Assembly: GCA_946902875.1 (NCBI GenBank) | Contig: OX336350.1 | Coordinates: 18,652,048-18,716,047, forward strand | DNA: 64,000 bases | Direction: 5' to 3' | DNA from: Nematopogon swammerdamellus | Lineage: Eukaryota; Arthropoda; Insecta; Lepidoptera; Adelidae | Part shown: piece by piece, positions 21,360-32,036 of the stretch | Position numbering within the stretch: the first letter of the stretch is position 1 | Layout of the letters: the number at the start of each line of letters is the position of its first letter | Made by a program: the position numbers and the translations under genes | Notes under the pieces: generated by a model | Databases searched by the model: none | What the model was told of the DNA's origin: nothing | Seen by the model: the letters and a program-made list of their open reading frames with translations, nothing else

Positions 21360-21590
21360 GGGTAATCTGTGTTGTGCTGCAAGTACTCTTGTAAATTACA
21401 GCACTACACCGACCACCACGTCTAGCAAGTATTCGGACAAGATAACTATCAAGGAGCAAGTAAGGCACGAAGACCCACCCGCTGCATGACTCGGTGGAAG
21501 GGCCGTTCTAAGGTGAGAGGTGGCCAACCTGTCTCCCTTTAGCACTGCACCTTGTCATTACACCTTTGTCGCCTTTTACGACATGACTGT
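21360..21590 (-). repeat. Family A, copy 6
   Basis: TGTTGTGCTGCAAGTACTC to CCTTTTACGACATGAC in minus orientation. 21655-21767 beyond it is a family D tail (GACAGACAGACGGCGTAGGC). Confidence 0.7.
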
Positions 21591-21823
21591 ACAATGATTA
21601 AAATTAAATAATGTCTATGCAATAACAGCTATCCTACAGGCACCATGCATTTCTTCGGGATGACAGCTCTCTCGGAGAGACAGACGGACAGACAGACAGA
21701 CAGATTGACAGACAGACAGACGGCGTAGGCTTAGTAATAGGGTCCCGTACGACGGATACGGAACACTAAAGAATATGATGCTGTGCACGAATAAAGTATA
21801 TAATTGAATTATTGTATACTCAC

Positions 21824-21960
21824 TTAATTGCAAGATATCTCCAGATGGCGAGAGAGAGCGTGAGGAATATAGATGACGTGTGCAGGATTTGTGTGTAGTG
21901 CATGTGGAACAGCAGGTATGCCGCCCATGAGTACGGGAAATCCATCGCACCGGGCAGGCT
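21824..21960 (-). CDS. GPCR exon 3 (ECL1 and TM3)
   Basis: This 137-bp exon has the acceptor CTGTTGACAG and the donor GTGAGT. It encodes SLPGAMDFPYSWAAYLLF, then HMHYTQILHTSSIFL and TLSLAIWRYLAI, ending after two bases of a lysine codon. WRYLAI takes the place of the DRY motif, as in DmsR-type receptors. No cysteine is present at the start of TM3 where most class A receptors have the disulfide partner. Confidence 0.93.
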
Positions 21961-22009
21961 CTGTCAACAGTAATATTAACAGTCATCATTAACATATCGA
22001 TATACATAT

Positions 22010-22363
22010 CACACACACTGAATCCCGGCAATGGTGGTATAAGCAGATTAATCGGTGTTGTGCTGCAAGAACTCTGGCAAATATTAAAGCACAACACCGA
22101 CCGCCACGTTTCGCAAAGTATTCGAATAAGATTCAATCGATCAAGCAGCAAGTAAGACACGAAGACCCATTTGCTGCTTGACTCGGTGGAAGTACCGTGC
22201 CAAGGTGAGAGGTGGCGGACCTGACGCCCTTTAGCACGGCATCTTGATGGGAATAATAAAAATGTGGGACATTCAAAGTGAGACCTAATGGGCCGAGACC
22301 GTCCTTATTCCTTAGTCGCCTTTTACGACATGCATGCATGGGGAGAGATGCTGCAGTAGGGCT
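22010..22363 (-). repeat. Family A, copy 7, interrupted by the BEL element
   Basis: Runs from the CCCGGCAATGGTGG end to CATGCATGGGGAGAG and GCTGCAGTAGGGCT. It resumes at 29637 with GGGCTATTCTTCTTAAG. The BEL element therefore landed inside this repeat. Confidence 0.75.
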
Positions 22364-22928
22364 TGGTGACGCGGCGGTAGGTCGCTGGAATTTTGCCCTT
22401 TTTAGGGTTCCGTATTTTTCTAAATATCGAACAAATTTTACCTATATAGGCTAGCGTTGCAAATTACAGTCGCGGTGAACACCACACCAGGGAAGGAAAG
22501 GAACTTGTGCAGGACTCACCCCCTGATGGATATCCTCGGCGCGGCGAAGCGGGTGGCCACCACGCGAAGAGGATCGTCTCCAGCAGCAGCCTTGCGAGAT
22601 GGACGACACTCGCGGCGATGAATTGTGTGCGAGCGGGTTAGTATGGACAACGTAGGTCCAGCGGCGAAGATTGAATAATAATTATATATTTTTTGATATT
22701 GCGGGTAAAAACTAGAGGTCCGATACCAATTTCGCGCGTGTGCAGACTCCAAGCGTATCGAGAGCTCACTGACTGCGTTCAGCTGCTCGGCCGCAGCGCG
22801 GCGTGACAGCGCGGAGCAGGCAGCGCGGTGCTCATCTCTTCAGGCGGTGAGGTAGGCATATTGGAGAGACAAGGAAGGGACTAGGTGAAATGTCACCACG
22901 ACTGATCTGCAACGCATCGGCCCAACCA
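22364..22928 (-). repeat. BEL 3' LTR
   Basis: Nearly identical to the 5' LTR. The visible difference is a short block near 22420, where TTTCTAAATATCGAAC replaces TTTCCTATATAGGC, making this copy 2 bp longer. The short open frame in both LTRs is not a gene. Confidence 0.95.
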
Positions 22929-22940
22929 TGCCCCCCAGCT
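22929..22940 (-). other. BEL polypurine tract
   Basis: On the coding strand AGCTGGGGGGCA directly precedes the 3' LTR, the expected position of the plus-strand primer. Confidence 0.65.
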
Positions 22941-23452
22941 TGACAGGACCAAGTCCTTTCAAAGTACATAGGACAAAGAAAAAAAAAATAAAATAAAATA
23001 ATTACAGAGAAAATACCTACCCAAGATTGTGCGAGCGAAGCAAAGCGCATTCAAAGTAATGCAATTATTTAAACCATTTTGTCGGTATATACCTACAGCG
23101 GATCGAAAAACAATTCGAAACAAGAAAAGAAATTAAAAATTTGTGGACTGTATAATTTGCGAAAGTAGGACTAGACAGTGTGAAAATATTCACCACTGTG
23201 CGCTTACTACGCGCCTACACTTTTCGGACCCAGCACGGCCGTTCACGATCTCACGAACGCCGTGACTTCCGGTGAGCAAATACAATATCAGGTATTTGCA
23301 GCGGTCATGATATTAGTTGATAAAAATATGATTGCGGTGAAATAATAATAAAGGGGAGAAGTCTATAGCTAAGCAAATTAGTATTACTCAAACTACAAAG
23401 ACAAAAAAAACAAAAAAAACAAACAAATAAATTTAATGTTTAAATGTGAAAG

Positions 23453-26400
23453 TTATTGATTTGGCAACGGACAAATCTTTACTACAGGACGCCTATACGT
23501 CCCGGTCTTAGTCCGGACATCGACCACTCTCACCACGCCGTCACTTCCGGGGAAAGTGTCCTCTACCACACCGAGCGGCCAGTTCAATGGAGCAGCGTCT
23601 CCCGATTTTAGTACGACTACGGTGCCCTTTTGAATAGTGTCTGTGGAAGAATTCCATTTTTGGCGTGTTTGTAAAGTGTTAAGATATTCCAATTTCCATC
23701 TTTTCCAAAAGGATTGTACGATTTGATCGACATTGCGCTTCCTGTGGAGGAGATTAGTGCATTCCCGCGAAACATCTTCAGAAGGAAGCGATTTAAGTGG
23801 AGTTAAGGTGAGAAAATGCGCCGGCGTGAGAGCGAGAGGTTCCGAAGGATCGGAACTCAGCATCGAAAGCGGTCGCGAATTAAGTATTGCCTCGATTTGT
23901 ACGAGTACGGTTAACATTTCTTCAAATGTGAGGAGTTGATTGCCAACTACTTTAAAGAGATGCAATTTAACACTGCGAACGTTACTCTCCCACATTCCAC
24001 CGAAGTGAGGAGCGGAAGGAGGATTGAACTTCCATTCAATATTATTATCGCGAAGTTCATTAGCAAACTTATCCTGATACTCCTCCGACGAAATCAACTC
24101 ATAAACCGCGTCGAGGTAAGACTTTGCTCCGACGAAATTGGTTCCGTTATCGGAGTACATGCAGCTGACCGGTCCGCGTCGCGAAATAAATCGTTTTAGC
24201 GCATTAAGAAACGACTCCGCGCTCAAATCAGAAGCCAACTCGATATGCACAGCCTTCGTCACCAAACATACAAATAGACAGATATATGCCTTGACACTAC
24301 GAGTGCCTCTGCGCCTGATTGGCACAATGTTTAGTGGTCCTGCAAAGTCTACTCCGGCAAAGCAAAAGCTTTTCGCTTCATTTACCCTACATGCCGGCAA
24401 GTCAGCCATTAGCGGAAATTGTGATTTCGGGTTTGTTTTGAAGCAGACATTGCATTGTTGGACACGTTTGCGAACAATATTGCGGGCGGATAATATCCAA
24501 TACGTCTGCCTCAGAAGCGACATTAACAATTGCGGTCCGGTGTGCAAGTATTTGCGGTGATAGTAATCCACGATAAGATCGACCACGTGATCACGCCGCG
24601 GTAGTAGGATGGGGTGGCGACTATCGTAAGGCAAATTAGCGTTACTCAATCTACCCCCAACTCGTAACACTCCGTCGTCGTCGAGGAAGGCATTTAATTT
24701 TCTAAATGCGGGACATAAAGTTTTCCCTGAGCGGGCATTGTTCAATTCGACAGGAAAGTGAACCTTTTGAACAGCCTTTAATATAGCGAGCTCGGCATAT
24801 TGTAAGTGAGATATTTCAAAGGTACCGGGCAATTTTCTTATAAATCTAAAAATGAAAATCACGATTCTACGCAGCTTCGGCCAAGAGGAGACGCGCGAAG
24901 CGAGCGTACACAGCAGCGGCGGTTCAGGTAAGTCCGTAGTAGCCGACATTACATTTATTTTCATTTCTGGTGGTTGCTCGACAGCACTCGGATCGAATAT
25001 GTTGACCGGCCATTGTTCAGCAGGTAGGTGGGCGAAAGCCGGCCCGCGGAACCACAGCGGGTGCTCCATTAATTGCGCAGGAGTTAGTCCTCGCGACAGG
25101 CAATCAGCTGGATTTTCTTTTCCACATACATGATGGAAATTACTAGCGGCGATATTTTCCTGAATTTTCGATACACGGTTCGCTATAAAAGTCTGCCAAC
25201 GCGAAGGAGAAGAATGAATCCAGGCCAGGGCCACGGTACTGTCGGTGAACGCGCAAATATTATCGATAGTACAGCGGGAAGCGTAGGTATCAATTACCAG
25301 ACGCATTAATTTTGCGAGGACTACATTTCCACATAGTTCCAAACGAGCGAGCGAAACATTACGGAGCGGTGCTACCTTTGATTTCGCACACACTAAACTT
25401 AATTGGTAGCGTTTTTTGCACGGAAACAATACGTGAAGGTAAACCACGCCACCGTATGCTCTTTCACTAGCATCAGCGAATCCTAAGATGGAGACGGTAC
25501 AGTCAGCAACGACACCCACGAGTCGTGGCAATCGTATATTCTGTAAATATGGGAGCTCTGACTCGAATTGGTTCCAGAGCGAGATGACACCTTGAGAAGG
25601 AGACTCATCCCAATCAATTTTATTTTCCCACAGTGATTTAATTATTAATTTTGCCATTAATATTACAGGTGCTACAAATCCCATTATATCCCAAAGACGA
25701 GCAATTGTGGACAATATGTTGCGTTTCGTGCACTCGCGATGTTCTGAGCAGACGGTGAATGAGAAGAAATCTACACGAGGCAGCCAATGTAATCCGAGAA
25801 TTTTGTAATGATCGTCCGAGTCGAACTCAACTGCCTCCGAGACGCGACGAGCGGCAGGTATGCCAGCCATCACTTGCGGGGAGTTACTTGAGAACTTTAC
25901 TAACTCAAACCCGCCAGCCTGAAATAAGTGAATCAGCTGATTTGATAACTCGGCAGCTGCATCGATAGAACAGCAACTAGTAGCCAAGTCATCCATGTAG
26001 ATATCAGTTGCCGCCACCTGCGCGGCTAGCGGGGCGCGCTCGCACTCGTCCGCAGCCAGTTGTCGCACGGTGCGCATAGCTAGGTACGGACTGCAGCGCA
26101 AGCCGAACGGCACACGCGTTAGCTCGTATAATTTAAGCGGTTCGTTATTGTTAAAGCGGTACAAAACTCTCTGAAAACATCTGTATTTTTTATCAACAAG
26201 TATTTGCATATACATTTGTCGAATATCAGCGCTGAGTGCAATAGGAAATAAGCGAAAATTTAATATTATTTTAAACAAATCATTTTGTAGATTTTTACCG
26301 GTGTGTAAGAACTCATTGAGCGAATGTCCTGAAGTGGTTTTCATACTGGCGTCCATCACGACGCGAACTTTAGTAGTCGATTTATCGTGACGAACAACAG

Positions 26401-28942
26401 CGTGGTGCGGAATGATATATTGCGGCGGCGCAGGTAAACTTGTCTGTGGAATAGCCACGACTGGTTCTAAGTAGCCTCTTTGTAGGTATTCTCTAAAAAC
26501 CTTATCGTATTCACCCTTTATCTCAGCGTCAGACAACAGTTTACGTTCTAATGCGTAAAATCTACGCTCAGCTATCATCCTTGAGTCACCCAGAATCGGC
26601 TCGTCCTTGAAAGGCAGTGCCACACTGTAGCGGCCGTTCGCGTCACGCATTGTCGTGTTTGAGTAAATGAGCTCGCACTCCTGTTCTTCGAACGTGAGCG
26701 ACGGCGCGTCTGGAACATCTTCTAACTCGAAGAATCTACTCATACTTGTTTCAAGGGAATCATTTACGTTACAATAAACGCGTGTAATATTGCACGTGGG
26801 ACCGAGGGCGGTTGCGGGCGCTTCTCCTAATATTAAGTAACCTAGTGAGGTTTCTATGGCGACCGGTTCACCCGAAGCCCGCGCGACCGTCCGACTACGT
26901 AAAATACGAGCGAATAGATCGGCCCCGATAATAAGGTCTATTTCGGCAGGTTCAAAATACTTGTTATCACTTAGCGGCAGATCGCGTAAATATTCAAGTT
27001 GCGAAATATCGACTTTAGTTGAAGGTAATTCATTAGTAATTCGATTTACCACAAACGGCTGTATGGTGAACCTTATGGTATCATCGAAGCGGGAGCGTAT
27101 GGTCAGGCACGTGACTCCTTCAATAGGGTTAATGACGTCACCTACTCCAGCAACTACTTTATTTTGCGGCGGGTGTAGTTTTAAATGGAGCTTCTTGCAA
27201 CAGGCGGTTGTGATTAAATCCTTCTGTGACGCGCTATCCACCAGCACACGCACCGTGTGAATGGTACCGGCGACATCGATCACGTGACATAATGCCGTGC
27301 CCAATAAAACCGTAGTGTTGCGGGAAACATTATTATTTGTTCCGACGGAACACAACACTGAAGGCGATCCTTCAGAAGGGAAAGCGGGGCGGACGGGCGC
27401 GGAGGTAGTGCTGGCGGAGACGTGCGGAGCGGGTGCGGGACGGACGACGGCGTGGTCGGCCGCGTGAGCCGCCGCCGGAGGCGGAGGAGCGAGCTCATCG
27501 ACAGAGGCGAGCGGTGCGGGCGCGGGCGCAAGGCTGAAGGCGGGGGAGCGCGCGCCGGAGGCGGAGGAGGCGGCGGCGGCGCGAGCGTAATTAACAGCGA
27601 CTTTATTCGACTGCGGAATCGGTGACTCGTTACTCGAATCAAAATGAAGCGACGTATGATGTGAACGAGAGCATACTCGACATCTGACTTTTGATTTACA
27701 GTTACGAATTGTGTGTTTGCTACTTAAACAATTAACACATAAATTATTGGATTTCACAAAGTTATATCGTTCGCGGGCAGACATTGCACTGAACTTGGAG
27801 CAATGATATAACTGTGAATGATCAATTCCTCCACAGGAAACACATCTATCGTCCGGTAGACTTACAAATGTTTTGTAAGTACTATTATTTCGGGACTGCG
27901 GCGGAGGTGGTGGAGGTTTGACCGCGGGGCGGTAATTATTGTTACCACTGGTAGCGTTCGGTTGATTCGCGCGGTGCGGAGGCGGAGAAGGCGGCTGATT
28001 TGCGGATGTACCCGCATACGCTCGTTGTAAGATGCGGGATTGCTCGCGAACGAAGTCAATGAACTTTAACGATGTAGGCATTGCGTTCTCGCCTCGGAGT
28101 GACATTTCAAATAATTTTACAGTTTCAACTCCGAGTTTTTTACTACCAATGTGAATGAACATGAACTCTTCCAAGCTATCCAGTTTTAATTGCTTCAAGG
28201 CGGACACAATGGATGAAAACTTATCCACGAATTTTTCCAAACTGCTGGCTGTGGCCTCACCGACACTCGGTAAATTCAGTAGCTGATCTAGATAATTAGC
28301 GGCCAGTACGCGTTTATCGTTATATTTTTTCACCAATGCGTCCCACAACACTGGATAATTGTCGGCAGTAGGCATGAAGCCTTGACACATATTCTGAGCT
28401 TGGCCTGTCAATCTACCAACCAAATATTGGATTTTTTCACCATCCGTCAGATCCGCGTTTTCGTGAATGACCGTTCTGAACGTCTCGAAAAATATAGGCC
28501 AATTATGTATGTCTCCATCGAAAGAACACAACTCTAACCGTGGTAATTTTGGCGCCTGTCGGAATGACAGTTTGCCATCCACCTTATTAGTTTGCGCGGT
28601 TTGTCGCGACGAAATGATTTGGTCGTATTTGAATTGTATTTCGGCGTACAAGTCCTCGAAAGCGTTCATGGACTTGTAGCAGGGTTCAGCAGCGTCCGGG
28701 TTTGACGCAAGCAGTTCGTTGTATTCGTCCAATGTCGACATAAATTCTTGGCGCATAGTGTTAGTGGTGGCTGCGTTTGCGACAAATATATCCACATTTT
28801 GTGGGTTTAGGTTTATTATTTTGTCAAATATGACCTGTAAGCGCTCGAAATAGCACTTCTTTTTATTTTCAATGCGCTTTAACTTACGCTCGTACAACCT
28901 TTTTTCACGTTCCATTTCGAGTCTATCTGCACCGGTAGCCAT
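23453..28942 (-). CDS. BEL/Pao gag-pol polyprotein
   Basis: 1829 residues, uninterrupted. Gag (1-450) has a coiled charged N-terminus, a DUF1759-like region (about 130-300), proline-rich linkers and zinc knuckles: C402-X2-C-X4-H-X4-C415 and a second cysteine/histidine cluster at 421-433. The aspartic protease has LVDSAS around D569. RT spans about 800-1050, with SADIRQMYMQI (D905) and YMDD at 982-985. RNase H has FADAS (D1157), LELCG (E1202), TDST (D1234) and D1280. The integrase has an H1462/H1467-C1497/C1500 zinc site and catalytic D1532, D1598, E1652, with a DUF5641-like C-terminus. All catalytic residues are present and length is normal for BEL, so it may be functional. The ATG at 28942 follows a 131-bp leader. 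Confidence 0.96.
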   Translation of the reverse strand: MATGADRLEMEREKRLYERKLKRIENKKKCYFERLQVIFDKIINLNPQNVDIFVANAATTNTMRQEFMSTLDEYNELLASNPDAAEPCYKSMNAFEDLYAEIQFKYDQIISSRQTAQTNKVDGKLSFRQAPKLPRLELCSFDGDIHNWPIFFETFRTVIHENADLTDGEKIQYLVGRLTGQAQNMCQGFMPTADNYPVLWDALVKKYNDKRVLAANYLDQLLNLPSVGEATASSLEKFVDKFSSIVSALKQLKLDSLEEFMFIHIGSKKLGVETVKLFEMSLRGENAMPTSLKFIDFVREQSRILQRAYAGTSANQPPSPPPHRANQPNATSGNNNYRPAVKPPPPPPQSRNNSTYKTFVSLPDDRCVSCGGIDHSQLYHCSKFSAMSARERYNFVKSNNLCVNCLSSKHTIRNCKSKVRCRVCSRSHHTSLHFDSSNESPIPQSNKVAVNYARAAAASSASGARSPAFSLAPAPAPLASVDELAPPPPAAAHAADHAVVRPAPAPHVSASTTSAPVRPAFPSEGSPSVLCSVGTNNNVSRNTTVLLGTALCHVIDVAGTIHTVRVLVDSASQKDLITTACCKKLHLKLHPPQNKVVAGVGDVINPIEGVTCLTIRSRFDDTIRFTIQPFVVNRITNELPSTKVDISQLEYLRDLPLSDNKYFEPAEIDLIIGADLFARILRSRTVARASGEPVAIETSLGYLILGEAPATALGPTCNITRVYCNVNDSLETSMSRFFELEDVPDAPSLTFEEQECELIYSNTTMRDANGRYSVALPFKDEPILGDSRMIAERRFYALERKLLSDAEIKGEYDKVFREYLQRGYLEPVVAIPQTSLPAPPQYIIPHHAVVRHDKSTTKVRVVMDASMKTTSGHSLNEFLHTGKNLQNDLFKIILNFRLFPIALSADIRQMYMQILVDKKYRCFQRVLYRFNNNEPLKLYELTRVPFGLRCSPYLAMRTVRQLAADECERAPLAAQVAATDIYMDDLATSCCSIDAAAELSNQLIHLFQAGGFELVKFSSNSPQVMAGIPAARRVSEAVEFDSDDHYKILGLHWLPRVDFFSFTVCSEHRECTKRNILSTIARLWDIMGFVAPVILMAKLIIKSLWENKIDWDESPSQGVISLWNQFESELPYLQNIRLPRLVGVVADCTVSILGFADASERAYGGVVYLHVLFPCKKRYQLSLVCAKSKVAPLRNVSLARLELCGNVVLAKLMRLVIDTYASRCTIDNICAFTDSTVALAWIHSSPSRWQTFIANRVSKIQENIAASNFHHVCGKENPADCLSRGLTPAQLMEHPLWFRGPAFAHLPAEQWPVNIFDPSAVEQPPEMKINVMSATTDLPEPPLLCTLASRVSSWPKLRRIVIFIFRFIRKLPGTFEISHLQYAELAILKAVQKVHFPVELNNARSGKTLCPAFRKLNAFLDDDGVLRVGGRLSNANLPYDSRHPILLPRRDHVVDLIVDYYHRKYLHTGPQLLMSLLRQTYWILSARNIVRKRVQQCNVCFKTNPKSQFPLMADLPACRVNEAKSFCFAGVDFAGPLNIVPIRRRGTRSVKAYICLFVCLVTKAVHIELASDLSAESFLNALKRFISRRGPVSCMYSDNGTNFVGAKSYLDAVYELISSEEYQDKFANELRDNNIEWKFNPPSAPHFGGMWESNVRSVKLHLFKVVGNQLLTFEEMLTVLVQIEAILNSRPLSMLSSDPSEPLALTPAHFLTLTPLKSLPSEDVSRECTNLLHRKRNVDQIVQSFWKRWKLEYLNTLQTRQKWNSSTDTIQKGTVVVLKSGDAAPLNWPLGVVEDTFPGSDGVVRVVDVRTKTGTYRRPVVKICPLPNQ

Positions 28943-29050
28943 CTTAATAGGTACGCGGGATTTACTATGTACCTACTTAATTTAATTTATAATTTTGAAA
29001 TGGATAATAAACACGAAATATAATATAACTGCAATGCTAACCAATAGGGA

Positions 29051-29068
29051 TCGCGGGTCGAAGGGCCA
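29051..29068 (-). other. Candidate BEL primer-binding site
   Basis: Five bases inside the 5' LTR the coding strand reads TGGCCCTTCGACCCGCGA. TGG is what a tRNA CCA end would pair with. I cannot match the rest to a particular tRNA. Confidence 0.4.
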
Positions 29069-29073
29069 ACTTA

Positions 29074-29636
29074 TGGTGACGCGGCGGTAGGTCGCTGGAA
29101 TTTTGCCCTTTTTAGGGTTCCGTATTTTTCCTATATAGGCAAATTTTACCTATATAGGCTAGCGTTGCAAATTACAGTCGCGGTGAACACCACACCAGGG
29201 AAGGAAAGGAACTTGTGCAGGACTCACCCCCTGATGGATATCCTCGGCGCGGCGAAGCGGGTGGCCACCACGCGAAGAGGATCGTCTCCAGCAGCAGCCT
29301 TGCGAGATGGACGACACTCGCGGCGATGAATTGTGTGCGAGCGGGTTAGTATGGACAACGTAGGTCCAGCGGCGAAGATTGAATAATAATTATATATTTT
29401 TTGATATTGCGGGTAAAAACTAGAGGTCCGATACCAATTTCGCGCGTGTGCAGACTCCAAGCGTATCGAGAGCTCACTGACTGCGTTCAGCTGCTCGGCC
29501 GCAGCGCGGCGTGACAGCGCGGAGCAGGCAGCGCGGTGCTCATCTCTTCAGGCGGTGAGGTAGGCATATTGGAGAGACAAGGAAGGGACTAGGTGAAATG
29601 TCACCACGACTGATCTGCAACGCATCGGCCCAACCA
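29074..29636 (-). repeat. BEL 5' LTR
   Basis: Copy of 22364-22928 with identical termini. It contains the duplicated motif CTATATAGGC near its 3' end on the plus strand reading. Confidence 0.95.
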
Positions 29637-30068
29637 GGGCTATTCTTCTTAAGTACCGACCCCACACGGTACGATATGTAACAATTTCTGACAAAAGCTC
29701 TATACACCAGATTTTTTTACTTTTGATTTTATGTGATCAGTATTATCAAGCTTAAATTATAGTTATTCTAGCTCCCAAACAGTATCTTAACACTGTAAGC
29801 GGTGTCTATTGTGTAGCTAGTCACAATGTATTGTAATCGAAGACGTTAAAAAAAGAACCCTGCAAACTTTCTTGCCGGCTATTTGTGGGTGTAATCGAAC
29901 TGGATTTTAAAAACTAAACAGGACAATTTCAAGCGTAGTGTACTACCATAAGAATGATGAAAAAAAAATAAAATAATAAAAAGAACCACTCCTCGCGAAA
30001 CCACACCCAGCGACGCGCAACAAGCGGCAAGGCCGACGGAACTATAGGGAACACACCTTGTCAATGTC

Positions 30069-30445
30069 AGCCCCGGTAGCTCAGTGGTGCGGCTAGTCGA
30101 CTGGTTGTTAAGCACACCTGTGCGCTGTCAGTAGTTGAATGGGTGACCGCTCGATCGTTAGAGGCTGACCGTGGTTCGGATTCCACGTACGACTGTAGGT
30201 CCCTTACCTTCTTACCTTAATAGATGGTAGGATTTATCCCGCCCGGGTTGGTAGCACCGCACTGAATGAAACGTCGGTCGAGACGGCTATGTAATAGTTC
30301 GTGTTTTCCATCCACATTAGTGTAGACGGCACGACCGAAGTGAAGCACTAACCTGGTACATAGTTCACCAAGGTTTTTTGGGCTGACATCACTCATCATT
30401 AGGTGATGTAGCCAACCGTGTCAGTTTCCATAAAATAAAACTATA
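30069..30445 (+). repeat. SINE-T2, full copy
   Basis: The tRNA-like head has an A box in GGTAGCTCAGTGGTGCGG and a B box GGTTCGGATTCC. The body TACCGCACTGAATG-type follows, and the 3' end is GTAGCCAACCGTGTCAGTTTCC with an A-rich tail. The same order recurs in reverse at 37228-37605, so this is a SINE and not a tRNA gene. Confidence 0.8.
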
Positions 30446-31070
30446 GATTTACATACAGTATTCACTGATTCTCTTACTTCTCAAGAAGGTTTCAGGATAT
30501 AAATAATAACGCTACCTCATCGGTGGCCTGAGCTGTCAGCAATAAGTCACACGAAGCGAAATCGCTGGCAAAAGTTACTGGTAAATGAATTGCGGTTCAC
30601 ATAAACAAGCCTCTTCCATGCTAAGTAGTGTTTACCTGAGGCGACGAGAGCAACAAAGTAAAAGCTTGTGCGACATAAGTTGCGCAATATCTAGGAGAGA
30701 ATTAGAAGCTAATATTATTCTACTACCTAGCACTTAACGGGTACATTATCCACCGAACGGCCATTGAGCCCGGGGACGACACAACTGCAGCGAGCCGCCA
30801 GGCAAGTACTGGATGCGCTAGAAGCTACTGATCTATAGTTAGGGGCCGTTCATATATTACGTCATTCACTTTTTTAGAATCGTCCCCACGTCGGGCGCCA
30901 ATGTAACGTAGTAGTGCGAAGAAAGCGGCGTTCACACCTGCTCCTTTCTTCCAAGGCTAGTCGCTTAAATTAAGCGACCACCTCGGGGTCCACGGAGTCG
31001 AACTGTCGCACGACTTAAATGTGTATAATTTCTAGAACCACTGTAACTCCGTAAGGATGTCGACTCCCTA
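30446..31070. other. Intron 2 sequence, nothing coding recognised
   Basis: 30841-30870 (GGGGCCGTTCATATATTACG) is a motif common at the edge of insect repeats; a related one is near 61386. The rest is unassigned. Confidence 0.4.
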
Positions 31071-31073
31071 AGT

Positions 31074-31316
31074 GTGTTCTATCGCTTATTCCATGGGGAG
31101 TGCTCGGAGGAGCTGTTTAACGTGATCCCTCCGCCATCCCCATTCCACCTCCGCACCACGCGCACTGGGCAGGGATTGCATCCCTACACGCTGGACTTAC
31201 CGCGGATGCGTACCAGTCGGTTCTGCAGATCTTTCCTCTACAGAACCGGTAAACTCTGGAACGCTCTCCCTGCCCATATATTTCCCCTTAAGTACGGTCC
31301 TTCAAGAGGGGCGTGA
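31074..31316 (+). pseudogene. LINE ORF2 C-terminal fragment
   Basis: Reads FYRLFHGECSEELFNVIP, FHLRTTRTGQGLHPYTLDL, SFLYRTGKLWNALPAHIF, the conserved tail of Jockey/CR1-like LINE ORF2 proteins. The rest of the element is missing. A short repeat shared with 13800 follows at 31340-31450. Confidence 0.75.
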
Positions 31317-31449
31317 ATGTTAATACCTGTCAGGCCGGCATGGCATTCGCAACCCCCGCATACGACCGAATGTCCATGGTTGTCGTTAGACACCTTATGG
31401 GTGGCTCGGCGCCATATTTCGCGCTGTCAACAAAAAAAACGTCTATAAA

Positions 31450-32034
31450 GTCCAGACAACGTCCATTAAAAGAGCCGGCAACGTCCGGTAGCGTCCTAAA
31501 CTCCTCGGCGTCGTTGTGAGTCACGACTCTCCTAACTTCAATCTGCATCCATGCTGCAAAGACGCTATATTACCTCTTCAGGCTCAGTGGTCGGTGACAT
31601 TATCTGACGACTGAATATGAAGTGCTAAGTGCGCGCCACTTGAAGAGTCACTCGACGGAACCGGCGGCGGCGGTACCGTGAAATATCGTGCATATTTCAC
31701 GGTAGCATAGTTACTACACCGCAATACCTAGGGAACCTGAACACGTTTTGGGTCTGGATCTTACGTATATCCTTCAGTAGAGAATTCGAGATATTCCAGA
31801 CCACAGATGTACGCACAGAGACCTGTGGCCTGATGTAATGAACCTTCAAGACGTATTATACGTAACTGTATTAAGAATTAATTTTCGTAGCAGAGTCTAT
31901 CTAGTCTTCTAGTCTAGTAATATATAAGTGAAACGAACAGAGTACTTTTAGAAGGCGTTGGCTGTACTAAAGAGTTTTATAGGTTGGTTTTGATAGTATA
32001 AGTTGATCGACTACATTTATGGCACAGTGTTTTA
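31450..32034. other. Intron 2 sequence, nothing recognised
   Basis: No motif or repeat identified. A small palindrome CCGTGAAATATCG / CATATTTCACGG is at ~31675-31704. Confidence 0.4.
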
Positions 32035-32036
32035 TA

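Larger units (their letters stand above)
22364..29636 (-). mobile_element. Complete BEL/Pao LTR retrotransposon
   Basis: The 7273-bp element has LTRs of 565 and 563 bp in direct orientation, TG...CA termini (TGGTGACG ... CCCAACCA on the plus strand) and a 5-bp target duplication GGGCT at 22359-22363 and 29637-29641. Transcription runs on the minus strand, so the 5' LTR is 29074-29636. A single gag-pol frame of 1829 codons fills most of the interior. No envelope-like ORF lies between its stop and the 3' LTR (22929-23452). It is in GPCR intron 2, same orientation as the gene, about 0.4 kb upstream of exon 3's acceptor. Confidence 0.96.

Noticed and set aside
22929..23452. Possible envelope gene between BEL pol and the 3' LTR
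   Set aside because: Only ~520 bp without an open frame of useful size.
22516..29460. Identical 78-codon ORF at 22516-22752 and 29224-29460
   Set aside because: Lies inside both BEL LTRs; duplicated because the LTRs are. No protein motif.
30069..30150. tRNA-like head with GGTAGCTCAGTGG
   Set aside because: Head of SINE-T2; repeated with its body at 37228.
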